Shown here in pieces: positions 48,001 through 58,699 of a stretch of DNA of 64,000 bases. The notes below the pieces were generated by a model. The model saw only the letters and a list, made by a program, of their open reading frames with translations, was not told where the DNA came from and did not search any database. A program made the position numbers and the translations under genes. Within the stretch, counting starts at the first letter, position 1. The number at the start of each line of letters is the position of its first letter. Origin of the DNA: Farysia itapuensis (taxonomy: Eukaryota; Basidiomycota; Ustilaginomycetes; Ustilaginales; Ustilaginaceae); NCBI GenBank assembly GCA_023212645.1, contig JALBYC010000007.1, forward strand, positions 62,001-126,000, given 5' to 3'.

Positions 48001-51000
48001 CTAGAGTGCTTCACTTTCGCGAGGGCTTTTGTCGGCAGAGGCTGTTCGTGCTCTTTTGATGGGACTTTCTTCTCCGTCTGTTGAGACGGGGGCTGGTGTT
48101 TTTGATTGTTGCGCGACTTCAGCGGTGGCAGGCTGGTGTGATTGCTGCTCTAGATCACGGCAGATAGGGTCAATGATCTGTAGGTGGTCCGCGCGGACGT
48201 AGGTCACCAGATACGGCGTGGCTCCAGATGAATCGCGCAGTACCTGGTCAATGCCCGTCTTGGTGATCGCCGAATCATTGTACTTGAACCACGTGCCGTC
48301 CTTCCCCGGCCTTCCCAGATTGAGAAAGTAGTGGCCGTGGTTCGCCTCGCCCCTGTGCATAAACACGGCTACGAGGTGGTAAGCGAACCGCTGTTCTTCT
48401 GCCCAGATGGATGACATCTCGGCCTTGAGATTGCGAATCTCTTCTTCCGCCTGCTTGAGCTCGGTCGTCAAAATCGCGGCCTCAGATCGCAGCAGGCTAC
48501 TCAAGCCGTAGTCAGCCAGTGTTGCCAAGGCCGACGGCTGGAACGAAGCCATGACCGCGCCGCTGTCCGGTTCTACCGCAGCTTCGTCGTCGTTGTTGCC
48601 AGCTGCAGCGCGTTTTGCTCGCGAGCGGGGTGACAGACTATCCACGTCGACATGCGTTTCCGCTTGGCTGCCAATCGAGTCAATTTCTCGAGCGAGGTCG
48701 TCCAGCGAGGTCACTCGGCCCAGTTCGTCAACGAGGTCGGCAGTCTGGCTCAAGACGTGCGTCATCTGCCGACCAAGTCCGTCCTTGCATGCTGCTATTC
48801 TGCTCCTCAATTCCCCAATCTGTTGGCGCTTCTGATGATACTGCTTCCTTTTGGCAAGTCGAGCCGTGTCTTGATCGTTGGCGGGGTCAAGGTCGACATA
48901 GCGGTCGACATAGATTGTTTCGTCCATCTGCAGATGTGCTTGTGACTTGAAAGCTCGCATCGTTCTACGGTCGTACTGCACCCTTTGCATTTGAATCTGC
49001 AGCAAAGGTGGAGGCGAGAGCAGTGTCACAGAACGGCGCTGCACAGCTCCCGACGTCGAGACAAACGTCTCAGAGTCAAAGAAACCATCCAAACCGTCGT
49101 AAATGTCTCGCCCTTCCTCGAGTACGTCGATGGGCAAGATCTTAAACACCTCGTTCTTGACATGCGTGCTGTTTTGCTTGTCCAACGAAGGGCGGTCGCC
49201 CGCACTCGCGGTGGGACTGGTCTGCGATTCTGCCTGGATGATCTGGCACGTCTTGCCGAGGAATAAGCCTGTTAGCAGATCATCGTTTGGGCTTTCGCCG
49301 TCTACGTCCATCGTGAGATCCGGGTCTTTCTGCACTGCACCTTGCATTGCCAGTGCTACCTCGAGTTGAAACATACAATTGTCGAGGCACTCGGAGACGT
49401 CTTGTTGTGCGCCGAGTTGCATGAGCGAGTTTCTGCGAGCCGGATGCGACTCTGGAGCCGGTCCGATGTCAGTGGCTGCGGTATCGGCACGCTCAGGTCG
49501 AGGAGGAAGGGGTGGCACGACAGGTGCCGACAAGCTACCATCTGCCTCGGATCGAGTTTCTGCGAGCGGCAAAGGACTAGCCGGAAGATCTAGTTGTTCG
49601 TTCAGCTGTGTCTTTGGCTCTTCTGTTAAGAGAGCCGGATGTTGAACTATTGGTTTGGGTACCGACTCGAGCCCGCCTTCGAGCTCTTCCGCTCGGGACG
49701 AGACGAGAGCCAAGTAGGCCAATTCTCGATCAGGTGTCACTGCTAAATCAACCGTGTGGATCAGCTGGTGGAACAACTGCGCGAGTTGAGCTACGAATCT
49801 CTTGCACCTCTGCAATTCTCTTGTAGAGATGTGACGGCCTCCGACTCTTCTACTAAGCTCTGCGCTTGAGCGCGGGACAACCTCTGAGCTCGCTGACGTC
49901 AGAGTAGCAGATGCCATCAGGACACGATCCCTAATCTCCCTTATCGAGAAAAAGTATTGTAGGACAGAGTTGAGATAGCACGTATTGCCGATATTGTTGA
50001 TTCCAGCTGGACGGTCCGAAGACGGTTGCTCTTGCCAGCCATCGACACCCGACGGATCTTTTTCCCCCGTCTTGAGGAAGTGGCGTAAGAAGTTGCTGTT
50101 ACGGTCTTCGGCAATTGCACGCAGAGCATGCCGAAACATGTCCTTGCGTGCTGGCGCATCTGCTACGTATAGATCGTAGACGACAAGCACGGTGGCGTCG
50201 TCCATTTCGGCGTTGACCTCGAGCGATTTGTACGCCTGCTTGATGTCCATTTCTACATCTTGCTCTAGAGCCTGGACGAGATGGGCGGGACTGCCTCGGG
50301 AGAAAGTGACAAGCCTGAAGGCATCTCGCACCGCCGCGTATTCCGCTGCCTCTCCATTGGCGAGAGCAACCCTCGTCTTGGCCTGGTAGTTGTCGACGAT
50401 AAACTCGAGCGGAATGCTATCGCGCGGTACACTATCCCCCAAATCGGCGGGCGATAGTCCCAAACGATGGTATGCCTTATCGACGTCATTGACGGAATAC
50501 TTGCCCTGGCTTCTTTCGTAGGTCAGCAACATCTCGAGGACCTTGGAGCTTGCTCGTTGACCGATGATGACCTGTTCAAGACAGCTGAACAGCTCCATAG
50601 CTCGACCTGGGTTGGCCTCTAGATTGAAGAGATAGGCGAATTTGACGAGTTCGTCGGTAGTCTGTGGCGAGGCGCCAACCGCATGCAGCGCCTCTTTGGT
50701 GTACACGCCTAGTGCGACGGACAAAGAGGTGTCATCGTGGTCTTGCCTCCAGCCTATGAGGTCGAGAACATCCTGAGCAGCAGCTGACACCGTGACTCGA
50801 GTCACGAGAGTCTGCTCATTCCCCTCCAATACGGCCGACTTGGGACTGTGCATCCGCAAGGTGTTGACACAATAGGCGAGCCAGACACTGAGCTCAATCC
50901 ATGCTCGCATCAGGCGTTTTAGCAGACGTTGACTTGATGAACCCTCCTGGAACAAGACTGGCGAGAAGAGAGCGTCCCGACCATCGGGCATCTTCTGCTC

Positions 51001-51969
51001 CGACCAACCGAGACTCTGAAGGATGCTGCCGGACAATGCATCCCAGCCGAGTTTTTGGACAATGGTAGCACTCGACGTCGGCACTGGCCTACTTTCCCCA
51101 TGAAGAGCATTGCCAATGATGCGCAAAAGGACACGGAGAGCTCTGATGAAGGTTTCGGGACCAGTAAAGCCTACCGCAGGGTTGTTCTCTCGACTTTCCC
51201 GGAAGCCGAGGAGCATGCGCGGGTCCACAACGGTGCTTAAGAGACCGGGAGGGGTGGAGTAGATCTTCTTGCCCGTAATCCAGCAGGTATGTACGTTGTA
51301 CATTGTTGATGTTGGCAACGGTTGAGGCGTGTCCAGTGTCCACAGTTCTAGTCTCTGGATGGGGTGACGCTGAGCAGCAGCAGGTACACTGACTGGAGTG
51401 GTATCGTACATGTTGATAGAAGCAAAGGGCAGATTGCACTGGTCAAAGACACGACCGACATCTAGTATTGGTGATGCAGCTGGCTCGGTAGTCAGCAGTT
51501 GTGCCTCGTCGAGAATGACTCGCCATTCCAGGCTCTCTGCGACAAAGAGAGCTTCTGGATGTGGCTTAGCCGCAGCATACTGAGCAGGATCAGGAGAACG
51601 AAAGGCGTCTTGCTCGATAATACCGCCTTCTGATACCAAAGTTTCTTGTGTTACTCCGACACGACACAGTGAATAGTGACGGTTGAAGACGAGACCTGAG
51701 TCGTGCAGAGCACCTGGTAGTCGCAGGTGGCAGTTGTCCCTGCTCCTTGAGTACGCCTCTGTATCGCGCTCTCTCGACTCGAGCGAGGCTGTGTCGGTTT
51801 CTGCTGGAGTGATGGAGGATGGAGCCTGGCTCAAGACCTTGAGGTGGTCATCGTCGTCATCAAGAGTAATGTCGATGGGCTCGACGTCAGAGGAACGTGG
51901 TTCAGTGGGACGCGTGACGCTATCGACGACGTAGTCTGGATCCACTGACTGTTCGAGCGATACAGCCAT
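48001..51969 (-). CDS. UBP2: Ubp2-type ubiquitin-specific protease
   Basis: This 1322-residue cysteine deubiquitinase has a long N-terminal region with Ubp2-like sequence (SPADLGDSVPRDSIPLEFIV, YQAKTRVALANGEAAEYAAV, repeated helical UBA/UIM-like segments). The Cys box is NNIGNTCYLNSVLQYFF (Cys near residue 663). The His box is HRGEANHGHYFLNL (His near 1211), followed by WFKYNDSAITKTGIDQVL and TPYLVTYVRAD. The catalytic core between the boxes is split by long inserts: a Pro/Glu-rich stretch near 790-860 and a coiled coil near 1060-1200 (LRSEAAILTTELKQAEEEIR). Yeast Ubp2 trims K63 chains with Rsp5/Rup1; that role here is by family. I chose the ATG at 51969 (MAVSLEQSV); upstream only a TTG exists. 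Divergent from LAA1 (186 bp). Confidence 0.88.
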   Translation of the reverse strand: MAVSLEQSVDPDYVVDSVTRPTEPRSSDVEPIDITLDDDDDHLKVLSQAPSSITPAETDTASLESRERDTEAYSRSRDNCHLRLPGALHDSGLVFNRHYSLCRVGVTQETLVSEGGIIEQDAFRSPDPAQYAAAKPHPEALFVAESLEWRVILDEAQLLTTEPAASPILDVGRVFDQCNLPFASINMYDTTPVSVPAAAQRHPIQRLELWTLDTPQPLPTSTMYNVHTCWITGKKIYSTPPGLLSTVVDPRMLLGFRESRENNPAVGFTGPETFIRALRVLLRIIGNALHGESRPVPTSSATIVQKLGWDALSGSILQSLGWSEQKMPDGRDALFSPVLFQEGSSSQRLLKRLMRAWIELSVWLAYCVNTLRMHSPKSAVLEGNEQTLVTRVTVSAAAQDVLDLIGWRQDHDDTSLSVALGVYTKEALHAVGASPQTTDELVKFAYLFNLEANPGRAMELFSCLEQVIIGQRASSKVLEMLLTYERSQGKYSVNDVDKAYHRLGLSPADLGDSVPRDSIPLEFIVDNYQAKTRVALANGEAAEYAAVRDAFRLVTFSRGSPAHLVQALEQDVEMDIKQAYKSLEVNAEMDDATVLVVYDLYVADAPARKDMFRHALRAIAEDRNSNFLRHFLKTGEKDPSGVDGWQEQPSSDRPAGINNIGNTCYLNSVLQYFFSIREIRDRVLMASATLTSASSEVVPRSSAELSRRVGGRHISTRELQRCKRFVAQLAQLFHQLIHTVDLAVTPDRELAYLALVSSRAEELEGGLESVPKPIVQHPALLTEEPKTQLNEQLDLPASPLPLAETRSEADGSLSAPVVPPLPPRPERADTAATDIGPAPESHPARRNSLMQLGAQQDVSECLDNCMFQLEVALAMQGAVQKDPDLTMDVDGESPNDDLLTGLFLGKTCQIIQAESQTSPTASAGDRPSLDKQNSTHVKNEVFKILPIDVLEEGRDIYDGLDGFFDSETFVSTSGAVQRRSVTLLSPPPLLQIQMQRVQYDRRTMRAFKSQAHLQMDETIYVDRYVDLDPANDQDTARLAKRKQYHQKRQQIGELRSRIAACKDGLGRQMTHVLSQTADLVDELGRVTSLDDLAREIDSIGSQAETHVDVDSLSPRSRAKRAAAGNNDDEAAVEPDSGAVMASFQPSALATLADYGLSSLLRSEAAILTTELKQAEEEIRNLKAEMSSIWAEEQRFAYHLVAVFMHRGEANHGHYFLNLGRPGKDGTWFKYNDSAITKTGIDQVLRDSSGATPYLVTYVRADHLQIIDPICRDLEQQSHQPATAEVAQQSKTPAPVSTDGEESPIKRARTASADKSPRESEAL

Positions 51970-52155
51970 GGTCTTGCTGCGCCCGAACAAAGGCCAGATG
52001 GGCTGCGAAGAGGATCAGAGCGGGGATCAGGTGGAGGAGGAAGAGGAGGAGGAGGTCGAAGTGTTACTTGTTCGATCACTGTTGGAAATCAAAGGCTTCT
52101 TCTCCTCTTCCACCACCAACACCACCACAAACCTGGCCCTGGCCCCTCCACAGTC

Positions 52156-55100
52156 ATGGCCTCGGACAGGCAAGCATCTTATCGCCAAGATCTCGCACTC
52201 GACGAGACTCGCCTAGCTGCTGCCACGGCCTCTGATCAGGGCGAGGTCTATGTGCTGGAATGGCTGTCCAAAGCAGAACAGGCTCTGCTCAATGCAGATC
52301 TCGACACCCTCAAGGCAGCTCAGGCCGGCTTTGAACCAGTCATACTCAAGCTGGCATGTCCCACCGTCACGTTTGGCACAGGCGAAGGTGGCATGGTGGT
52401 AGCCACCAACACCGCCGTACCCAAACCTGGTCGACCGACAAGACAGATGCTTGCACGATGTGTTCTCATCCTCTTCAAGCGTCTAGATTCCCGCTCTCTC
52501 TTTGACTTACTTCAGAACCTTGCCAAGGTGGCAGCCGAGGACGCCAAAGGACGCACAGCGGATCGAGAGGTTCGAGTTGCTGCTCTCTTTATTCTCGGAC
52601 AAGTGTTTGGCGTTATCGGCCAGCAGGTCATGTCGCTCTTCAACGAGATGGTGGTCCTTGCTCAAAAGGTGTTTAAGCAGGCCAGTCACCCCGTCATACT
52701 TCGCTACCATGCTCTTTTGCTTCTGCACAAGGCATTGTCAGTTGGAGGCAAGAGTTTGGGAGATCAGGCTGGCAAGGACCTCGTCAAGGCGCTGAGGCAA
52801 GGACTGGCTGACCGAGCTGGAGCAGTGGTGCGTGGATGCAGCGAGTGTCTCTTAGCCATACTTCAACACGCTCAGCTCATCACCACCCGAAATGAGGTCG
52901 AGGCATTGTTGACGCCTACATTCAAAGCGATCGAGACAGCCGACTACCTCACCAAACGCGCCCTCAGTCGGCTTGCAGCTGGACTCTTGGCAGCCACGCA
53001 GACCGAAATGGCGCCCCCGCCAGCTGTCTCGACTAAGAAAGGTTCCAGAAAGAAGAAAGACGGCGCTGAAGATGAGTCGGACGATGAGGATATCGCGCCA
53101 GCAGCCTCGGCTGGATCCGCCGGTTCGCGCACTATGATGTCGGTGGTGGGAATGCTCGTACATCTTTCCTTGCCCTTCCTACGTTCTTCAGCGTCTCGCA
53201 AGACGCGCTCTGCCATCTTTGATGTATATGCGACCCTTTTCGATACACTTGGTGCGCAGTGGGTCAACTCAAACTACCCGACTGTCCTCAAACATCTCAT
53301 CGATGATCTACCCAATCATCCCCGCGGTTCCGCTAGCAGAGCTGATAGCTTGAGCGTGCGTACAGGTGTCACGCTTATCCTCCGCAAATTGATTGGCGAA
53401 CGTATGCTAGGAGAACAAGCTCAGGTTCTCGCGATCCAGGAAATCAGTAACGAGTACCTCAAGAAGTGGCCACCCGTTATGCCGGAACACAAACCCCCGA
53501 CGAAAACTACCCTAACGTTAGCACTGACCGAGGTAGCTGGGCTCCTGGTGCAGCTTGGATCTTCTCCAACGCAGGTGCTCGATGCGTTGTACGACCCATT
53601 GCTTCGATGCTTGGCTCATCCAAGTCACTCTGTCCAGGTACAAGCTTCTTGGTGTCTCAAAACTCTGTGTCACGTATCTCCTAGCCATCTCTCGGCCACC
53701 TTGACTGCCGTACTCGATCTCTTGAACCGCGATCTCAACACCCTGTCCAACGGCAGCGGCTCCCTCAGCCCGCATCAACTGGCCAAGAGAGCCAACGGCC
53801 ATGCCAAAGGCTTAGCTGCATTGATCAGTGTGATCCCTCGACGTCCCCTGTACACTTCCTTTGCTATCAGCTCCAAGGTCCTCTCACTGGCCATCCAGCT
53901 GCTCAAGAATAGTGGCAATCACGAACTCGCAGTCTCTTCTGTAGAGATCTCGGTCGCTTGGACCCTCGTCAGCGCTCTCATGTCTCTCGGGCCCAACTTT
54001 GTTCGACTTCATCTGCCCCAGTTGCTCATCTTATGGAGGAACTCGCTTCCCAAACCTACGTCCAAAGATACGGCGCCAGGTCTCTCCACCCGCTCGGATG
54101 GCGAGTGGGGCTTTCTGCTCCACGTACGCGAATGTACCCTCACTTCCATTCTTTCCTTTTTGCTGCACAATGGCACCAGTCTGGTTACACTTGACACGGC
54201 AAGAAGAATTGTGGTCTTGCTCAGCAACACGCTTGCCTTCGTCGAGGGTTTCACTGGGCAATACCCCCACCTCTCCCAGGAGCAGGTGCCAGGTGCAGAT
54301 CGTAGTTCCTTGTCGCTGCTCGATCGCGAGTACTTGCTCCGACGACGTTTGTTCCAGTGTCTAACAATGCTGGCTAGCAATCCGGCGATGGAACAGATGC
54401 AGGCAGGTTTGGTCAATGTCACCGTACAGGCATTCGCCGAGCCCGATCGATACGTTGGCAGCTCTGCTCAGGCCGCAATTGCCGCAAGCGCCGGCAACTT
54501 TATTAGTCTTTGGGACATGTCTGACGGCTACGCTTTTGGCGTCACCAGCTTACAACGAGACAGCGAAACGTTCGTGTCCGACCGTCTTGATTCTCTTCGA
54601 GCCTGTAGCTCTGCAACCAAGGCTGATCTGCTCAATCGTGACGATATAGAAGTGCAGCTTGATGCATTACAGCGCAGACCAGTGCTGGGCGCTGCCGAGC
54701 ACGATGACTTGTTCCTCTACACTGTGGCGCCGCTTGCCAATTCCGCTCACGGTGAAATGGGCTTGGTGGCTGAGATTGCTCAAGCTCCGTGCCTTTCACC
54801 ACCTCCTGTCACAGGCGCAGTGGATGCGGCCATCCAGCTATTCACTGCCCTACTGCCATACCAGGCCCGAGACGTGCAAATCGCAGCTATCGAGGCCCTC
54901 TTGGCCCACAACAAAAGCACCAAGCTTGAGAAAAATCCCGGCCGTAAGCAAGCAATTCAGATCAACAGCACCGTTGCTATCGTCGGCGTTCTTCGAACCA
55001 CTATGCAGGGCAACGTAGGCGCTGGTGGTAAGCGGCCCAGTGGATTCAACAACGATCGTTTCAGCACAGCTATCAAGGAACTTCTCCAAGATGCTTTGCT

Positions 55101-58100
55101 TCAGGCTGACCCTGCTCTTCGAGCTGCAGCGAGTGAAGCGTACGGTCGCTTGGCGGCAGTCGCCGGATCTCACGCTCTCTCTAGCCAGGTCCAATTTCTC
55201 GTGGATCAGATTGTTGGCAACCGAGACCCAGACGCTCGTGCTGGTTGTGCTTTGGCTTTCGGCTCCGTCTACAAAGAAGTTGGTGGCCTAGCTGCGGGTC
55301 CGCTTACAAAGACCATTGTCAACGTGCTTATGTCTCTGTCCAACGACCCTCATCCGACCGTGCACTACAATGCTCTCGAAGCGCTGCAAATTGTGGTTGA
55401 TTCGGCGAGCTTGAGCTACAGCCCGTACGTAGCTGGTACACTCGGTATGCTGGTCAAGCTGTACATGCTCGACACGCACGAGCCTGAAGGTGGAAGCGCT
55501 GGGTCTGCCAACCTACGTGCTGACTTGCCTGCTCATCAAGCAGTCTCTCGCGTCATCAACGCGTTGATTGGTGTTCTAGGGCCGGACCTGCAAGACTCGG
55601 CGCGTGTTCGAGGATTGATCTTCTGCCTCCTCTCAGAGTTGTCCCACGAGAGTGACCCTGGAGTGGTGACTGAGTCTACCAAAGCGTTGCAGCATTTCGA
55701 GCTCTTCGCTTCCGAGTTCTTGGACAAGACCAATTGGATTGAACAACTTCGTGTGCAGCTGACAAGCAAGCATCGACCACTCAAGCTGGCTGCCATCAAT
55801 GCCTTCTATCAACTTGTACAGCGGGATGCACTCACCATGAGTCGGATCGGCGGCGACCGTCTGGTCGAAGAGTTCTTCGCTCAGCTAGATGCAGATCCGA
55901 AACTCGACGGCGTGCGCGAAGTCATTCTCAACTGGCTGCAGAAGACGGCAGATCTGGCTCCGAGTGGATGGATCGACTTGTGTCAACGCATCATTTCCTC
56001 CAATCCCGCGCGCAGCGTCACTACCGCGCCTTCCGGTCCGAACAATCTACCCAGCATTGCAACCATGCTGCAGGACGAAGAAGCGGCGACGATTGATCTC
56101 GGGAGTGACACCAATGCCGTCAAGCTCAACGCGACGGGTGGGAGTCGATGGCGAACGCAGCTTTTCGCCCTCCGATGCTTGCATCAAGTCTTCATCACCG
56201 TCAAGCGTGCAGGCCGCTTCGAGCACTTTGACACACCAGCCAGCTCGGATACATCCACCGCAGCGGGACAGCGTCGTCACCTGATGAGCAATCGCGTCGT
56301 TGATCTGATCCGCATGGCTTTCACCGCCAGCACATCAGCCAACGCCGAGATTCGACTGGAAGGACTGGTCGTCTTGCGAGACGTGATCGAGTCTTTCCGC
56401 CTAGCTCGTGATCCTGATTTCGAGGAAGCGCTGCTGTTGGAACAACACCAAGCGCCCATCGCCGCTGCGCTCACCCCGGCCTTTCTGCGCGACTCGACGC
56501 CAGAGGTGCTCGCCGCGGCAGTACAGGTCTGTGCGGTCTTTGTCTCCTCCGGCGTCGTCAGAGAGGTAGACCGCATGGGTCGGATTCTCAAGCAACTCGT
56601 CGCAGCCTTGGACAGCTGTATGCAGCCCAGCATGGACAAGCTGGGTGATGTAACAAACCTGTCGCAAAATGCTAACGCCATGCTCAAGATCGCCGTCTTT
56701 ACCGCCTGGGCAGAGCTGCAGACGGCCAGCGCAACACAGGCATACTTGGTGCAAGTGGTCCAACCGCACATTGGACGCATTGTGCCGTACTGGATCGCTT
56801 GTTTGCGAGAGTGTGCGAAAATTCGCTCGGATCCCGACATGGATGCCGGTGGTGGTGCGGGAGGACCTGGTCCGATCATCAACGCCAGTCTCGAGTCGCA
56901 GTACGCAGGTCTGGCTCGAGAAGTGATTCTGCCGTACCACGAACAGTCTTGGCATACGATCCTGCACGCCGTCACGGGACTTATGAATGCCAACAACGTG
57001 CATGTCATCAAAGCGATGGATGGGGAAGCCGCCGCTGATTCCGCGCCCGCAGTCGCAGCTCCAGCATCGAGAAGCGAACCATGCTTGTTCTTCTTTGTAC
57101 TGTACGGCCTGGCGTTCGAGGCTTTAGCTACACGCTCTTCCAGCACCGCCGAGTCAACGCAAGAAGCGAGAATTATGCGCATTGCTCTGCAAGCAATGAC
57201 GTCGCTCAGCAAACCGCAGTTTGCCGGTTCAGCGTTGCTGCAGGACACGCTGTTTTCGGAGCTGTGCAATCTGTGGTACCGTTTGGTGATGACGGAACCG
57301 CCTTCGGTGCAGATCTCGGTGCTGGAGACGATCGGTGGAATGGCGGCTTCGTACGGAAAACTACTGCTGTCTGCTGAGGATGAAAGTGCGGCCGAGGCTG
57401 GACGCTTGCCGAGCAACTCGAAGCTGAGCCAGTGTCTACGTGTCGTGGTGAGCGTGCTGAACAATATCCGCAGCACGCGTGGCACAGCCGAGGAAAAAGC
57501 CGGCGTGCTTCGAGTCGCCTACTCTGCCTACATTGGAATTGTCGGTCTATTCGCCAAGACGCTACAAGAGGATCTGTTTGCCGTTGGCTTCTACATCTAC
57601 TCGGAGATGCTGCGCGATGAAAAGGCGGAGCAAGATTTGGTAGGCCCGACACTAGGCTCGCTCAAGGATCTGTGCGAACGAGCAGCCAAAAGTCTCAAGC
57701 CTGGCAGTACGGTTGTGCAGCGCTCCGTGCATGGGTTCGTCTCACAGGCGCTGAGCAATATCGACGATATGCGTACACGCGCTGGACGCATTGCGATCAA
57801 CAAGACCAAGAACAGCCTTCTGGCGGTGGTCGTGGTGCTGACATCGATTCCGGTATCGATCAAGGTTTCACAAGCTGCGGCGGAGCACGGATGCTACCTG
57901 ATTGTGCAAAAGATGCTGGTGTTGCAGGAGGAGTGCGAGCAGTGGGCGCAACGATCTGCTGCTGCTGCTGGTGGTGGTGGTGGCGACGCCTCGGCTACGG
58001 GCGGTCTGGGTGAGGGAGTCGAGGAAATCGGTCTGACGGCCGTCAACTGTGCCCGAACGATGGTGCTTGCTTCATCACGAGGCAATCCTTCGCTGCTGTA

Positions 58101-58623
58101 CTGCGTTCGTCAACTGCTACCTGGTCTGATCGAGTTTGTCTGCCAAGCCGGACCGCTCGTCTCGGTATTGCCGGTCGAAGGACCCCGCTCGCCGATGACA
58201 GTGCTGCAGAGTGCACTCGAAGACGTGGTCAAGACACTGGCGGGGCTTGTAGCTACCCTGCCGTCCGAGGGCGAGTACCGCGCCAAAGCACTCGGCATCA
58301 TCCTCCCCACTCTCCTCATCCTCCTTACCACCAACCCCTCGGTCGTCGACGACGGCGCGCCAGTAGCAACGACCGTCTCGCAAATTCACGTGTTTGCGGT
58401 ACGACAGATGATCACCATTGCAAGTCAACACCAGGTGGCGTTCAAGGAGGCGACCGCTGCGCTCGACGCTGCGTCTCGCGCCCGCCTGGAAAACGCAATT
58501 CGCACCCAACTCGGCCAATCTCACCCCTCATCCGGCGCCAACAACGGCATCGCTGCTTCCAATGCCGCCGCTGCTAAAGCGGCAGCTAGCAGCAGTATCG
58601 CACTCAAATCTTTCGGTGCCTAA
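52156..58623 (+). CDS. LAA1: Laa1/HEATR5, AP-1 accessory HEAT-repeat protein
   Basis: This 2155-residue, almost wholly alpha-helical protein supports the AP-1 clathrin adaptor at the TGN and endosomes. The conserved start MASDRQASYRQDLALDE is followed by YVLEWLSKAEQALLNADLDT and the typical RPTRQMLARCVLILFKRLDS. HEAT repeats cover most of the length (SHSVQVQASWCLKTLCHVS, PLAPGPL-like helices; DARAGCALAFGSVYKEVGGL near 1032; LSNDPHPTVHYNALEALQIV). Low-complexity inserts occur near 285-320 (basic, then acidic) and 1930-1945 (poly-Gly). No intron is evident across 6.5 kb. Its stop is 76 bp from the convergent TAN1 stop. Confidence 0.92.
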   Translation: MASDRQASYRQDLALDETRLAAATASDQGEVYVLEWLSKAEQALLNADLDTLKAAQAGFEPVILKLACPTVTFGTGEGGMVVATNTAVPKPGRPTRQMLARCVLILFKRLDSRSLFDLLQNLAKVAAEDAKGRTADREVRVAALFILGQVFGVIGQQVMSLFNEMVVLAQKVFKQASHPVILRYHALLLLHKALSVGGKSLGDQAGKDLVKALRQGLADRAGAVVRGCSECLLAILQHAQLITTRNEVEALLTPTFKAIETADYLTKRALSRLAAGLLAATQTEMAPPPAVSTKKGSRKKKDGAEDESDDEDIAPAASAGSAGSRTMMSVVGMLVHLSLPFLRSSASRKTRSAIFDVYATLFDTLGAQWVNSNYPTVLKHLIDDLPNHPRGSASRADSLSVRTGVTLILRKLIGERMLGEQAQVLAIQEISNEYLKKWPPVMPEHKPPTKTTLTLALTEVAGLLVQLGSSPTQVLDALYDPLLRCLAHPSHSVQVQASWCLKTLCHVSPSHLSATLTAVLDLLNRDLNTLSNGSGSLSPHQLAKRANGHAKGLAALISVIPRRPLYTSFAISSKVLSLAIQLLKNSGNHELAVSSVEISVAWTLVSALMSLGPNFVRLHLPQLLILWRNSLPKPTSKDTAPGLSTRSDGEWGFLLHVRECTLTSILSFLLHNGTSLVTLDTARRIVVLLSNTLAFVEGFTGQYPHLSQEQVPGADRSSLSLLDREYLLRRRLFQCLTMLASNPAMEQMQAGLVNVTVQAFAEPDRYVGSSAQAAIAASAGNFISLWDMSDGYAFGVTSLQRDSETFVSDRLDSLRACSSATKADLLNRDDIEVQLDALQRRPVLGAAEHDDLFLYTVAPLANSAHGEMGLVAEIAQAPCLSPPPVTGAVDAAIQLFTALLPYQARDVQIAAIEALLAHNKSTKLEKNPGRKQAIQINSTVAIVGVLRTTMQGNVGAGGKRPSGFNNDRFSTAIKELLQDALLQADPALRAAASEAYGRLAAVAGSHALSSQVQFLVDQIVGNRDPDARAGCALAFGSVYKEVGGLAAGPLTKTIVNVLMSLSNDPHPTVHYNALEALQIVVDSASLSYSPYVAGTLGMLVKLYMLDTHEPEGGSAGSANLRADLPAHQAVSRVINALIGVLGPDLQDSARVRGLIFCLLSELSHESDPGVVTESTKALQHFELFASEFLDKTNWIEQLRVQLTSKHRPLKLAAINAFYQLVQRDALTMSRIGGDRLVEEFFAQLDADPKLDGVREVILNWLQKTADLAPSGWIDLCQRIISSNPARSVTTAPSGPNNLPSIATMLQDEEAATIDLGSDTNAVKLNATGGSRWRTQLFALRCLHQVFITVKRAGRFEHFDTPASSDTSTAAGQRRHLMSNRVVDLIRMAFTASTSANAEIRLEGLVVLRDVIESFRLARDPDFEEALLLEQHQAPIAAALTPAFLRDSTPEVLAAAVQVCAVFVSSGVVREVDRMGRILKQLVAALDSCMQPSMDKLGDVTNLSQNANAMLKIAVFTAWAELQTASATQAYLVQVVQPHIGRIVPYWIACLRECAKIRSDPDMDAGGGAGGPGPIINASLESQYAGLAREVILPYHEQSWHTILHAVTGLMNANNVHVIKAMDGEAAADSAPAVAAPASRSEPCLFFFVLYGLAFEALATRSSSTAESTQEARIMRIALQAMTSLSKPQFAGSALLQDTLFSELCNLWYRLVMTEPPSVQISVLETIGGMAASYGKLLLSAEDESAAEAGRLPSNSKLSQCLRVVVSVLNNIRSTRGTAEEKAGVLRVAYSAYIGIVGLFAKTLQEDLFAVGFYIYSEMLRDEKAEQDLVGPTLGSLKDLCERAAKSLKPGSTVVQRSVHGFVSQALSNIDDMRTRAGRIAINKTKNSLLAVVVVLTSIPVSIKVSQAAAEHGCYLIVQKMLVLQEECEQWAQRSAAAAGGGGGDASATGGLGEGVEEIGLTAVNCARTMVLASSRGNPSLLYCVRQLLPGLIEFVCQAGPLVSVLPVEGPRSPMTVLQSALEDVVKTLAGLVATLPSEGEYRAKALGIILPTLLILLTTNPSVVDDGAPVATTVSQIHVFAVRQMITIASQHQVAFKEATAALDAASRARLENAIRTQLGQSHPSSGANNGIAASNAAAAKAAASSSIALKSFGA

Positions 58624-58699
58624 CTCAACTCCCAACGTAATTTATCAATTTTGCCATTGAACGTACGTACGGAGCGAGCGAGTGAGCTTTAGGTGGGGC

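Noticed and set aside
56277..57485. 402-codon minus-strand frame
   Set aside because: It is antisense to the conserved LAA1 coding sequence; its Ser/Ala/Arg composition is a reading shadow.
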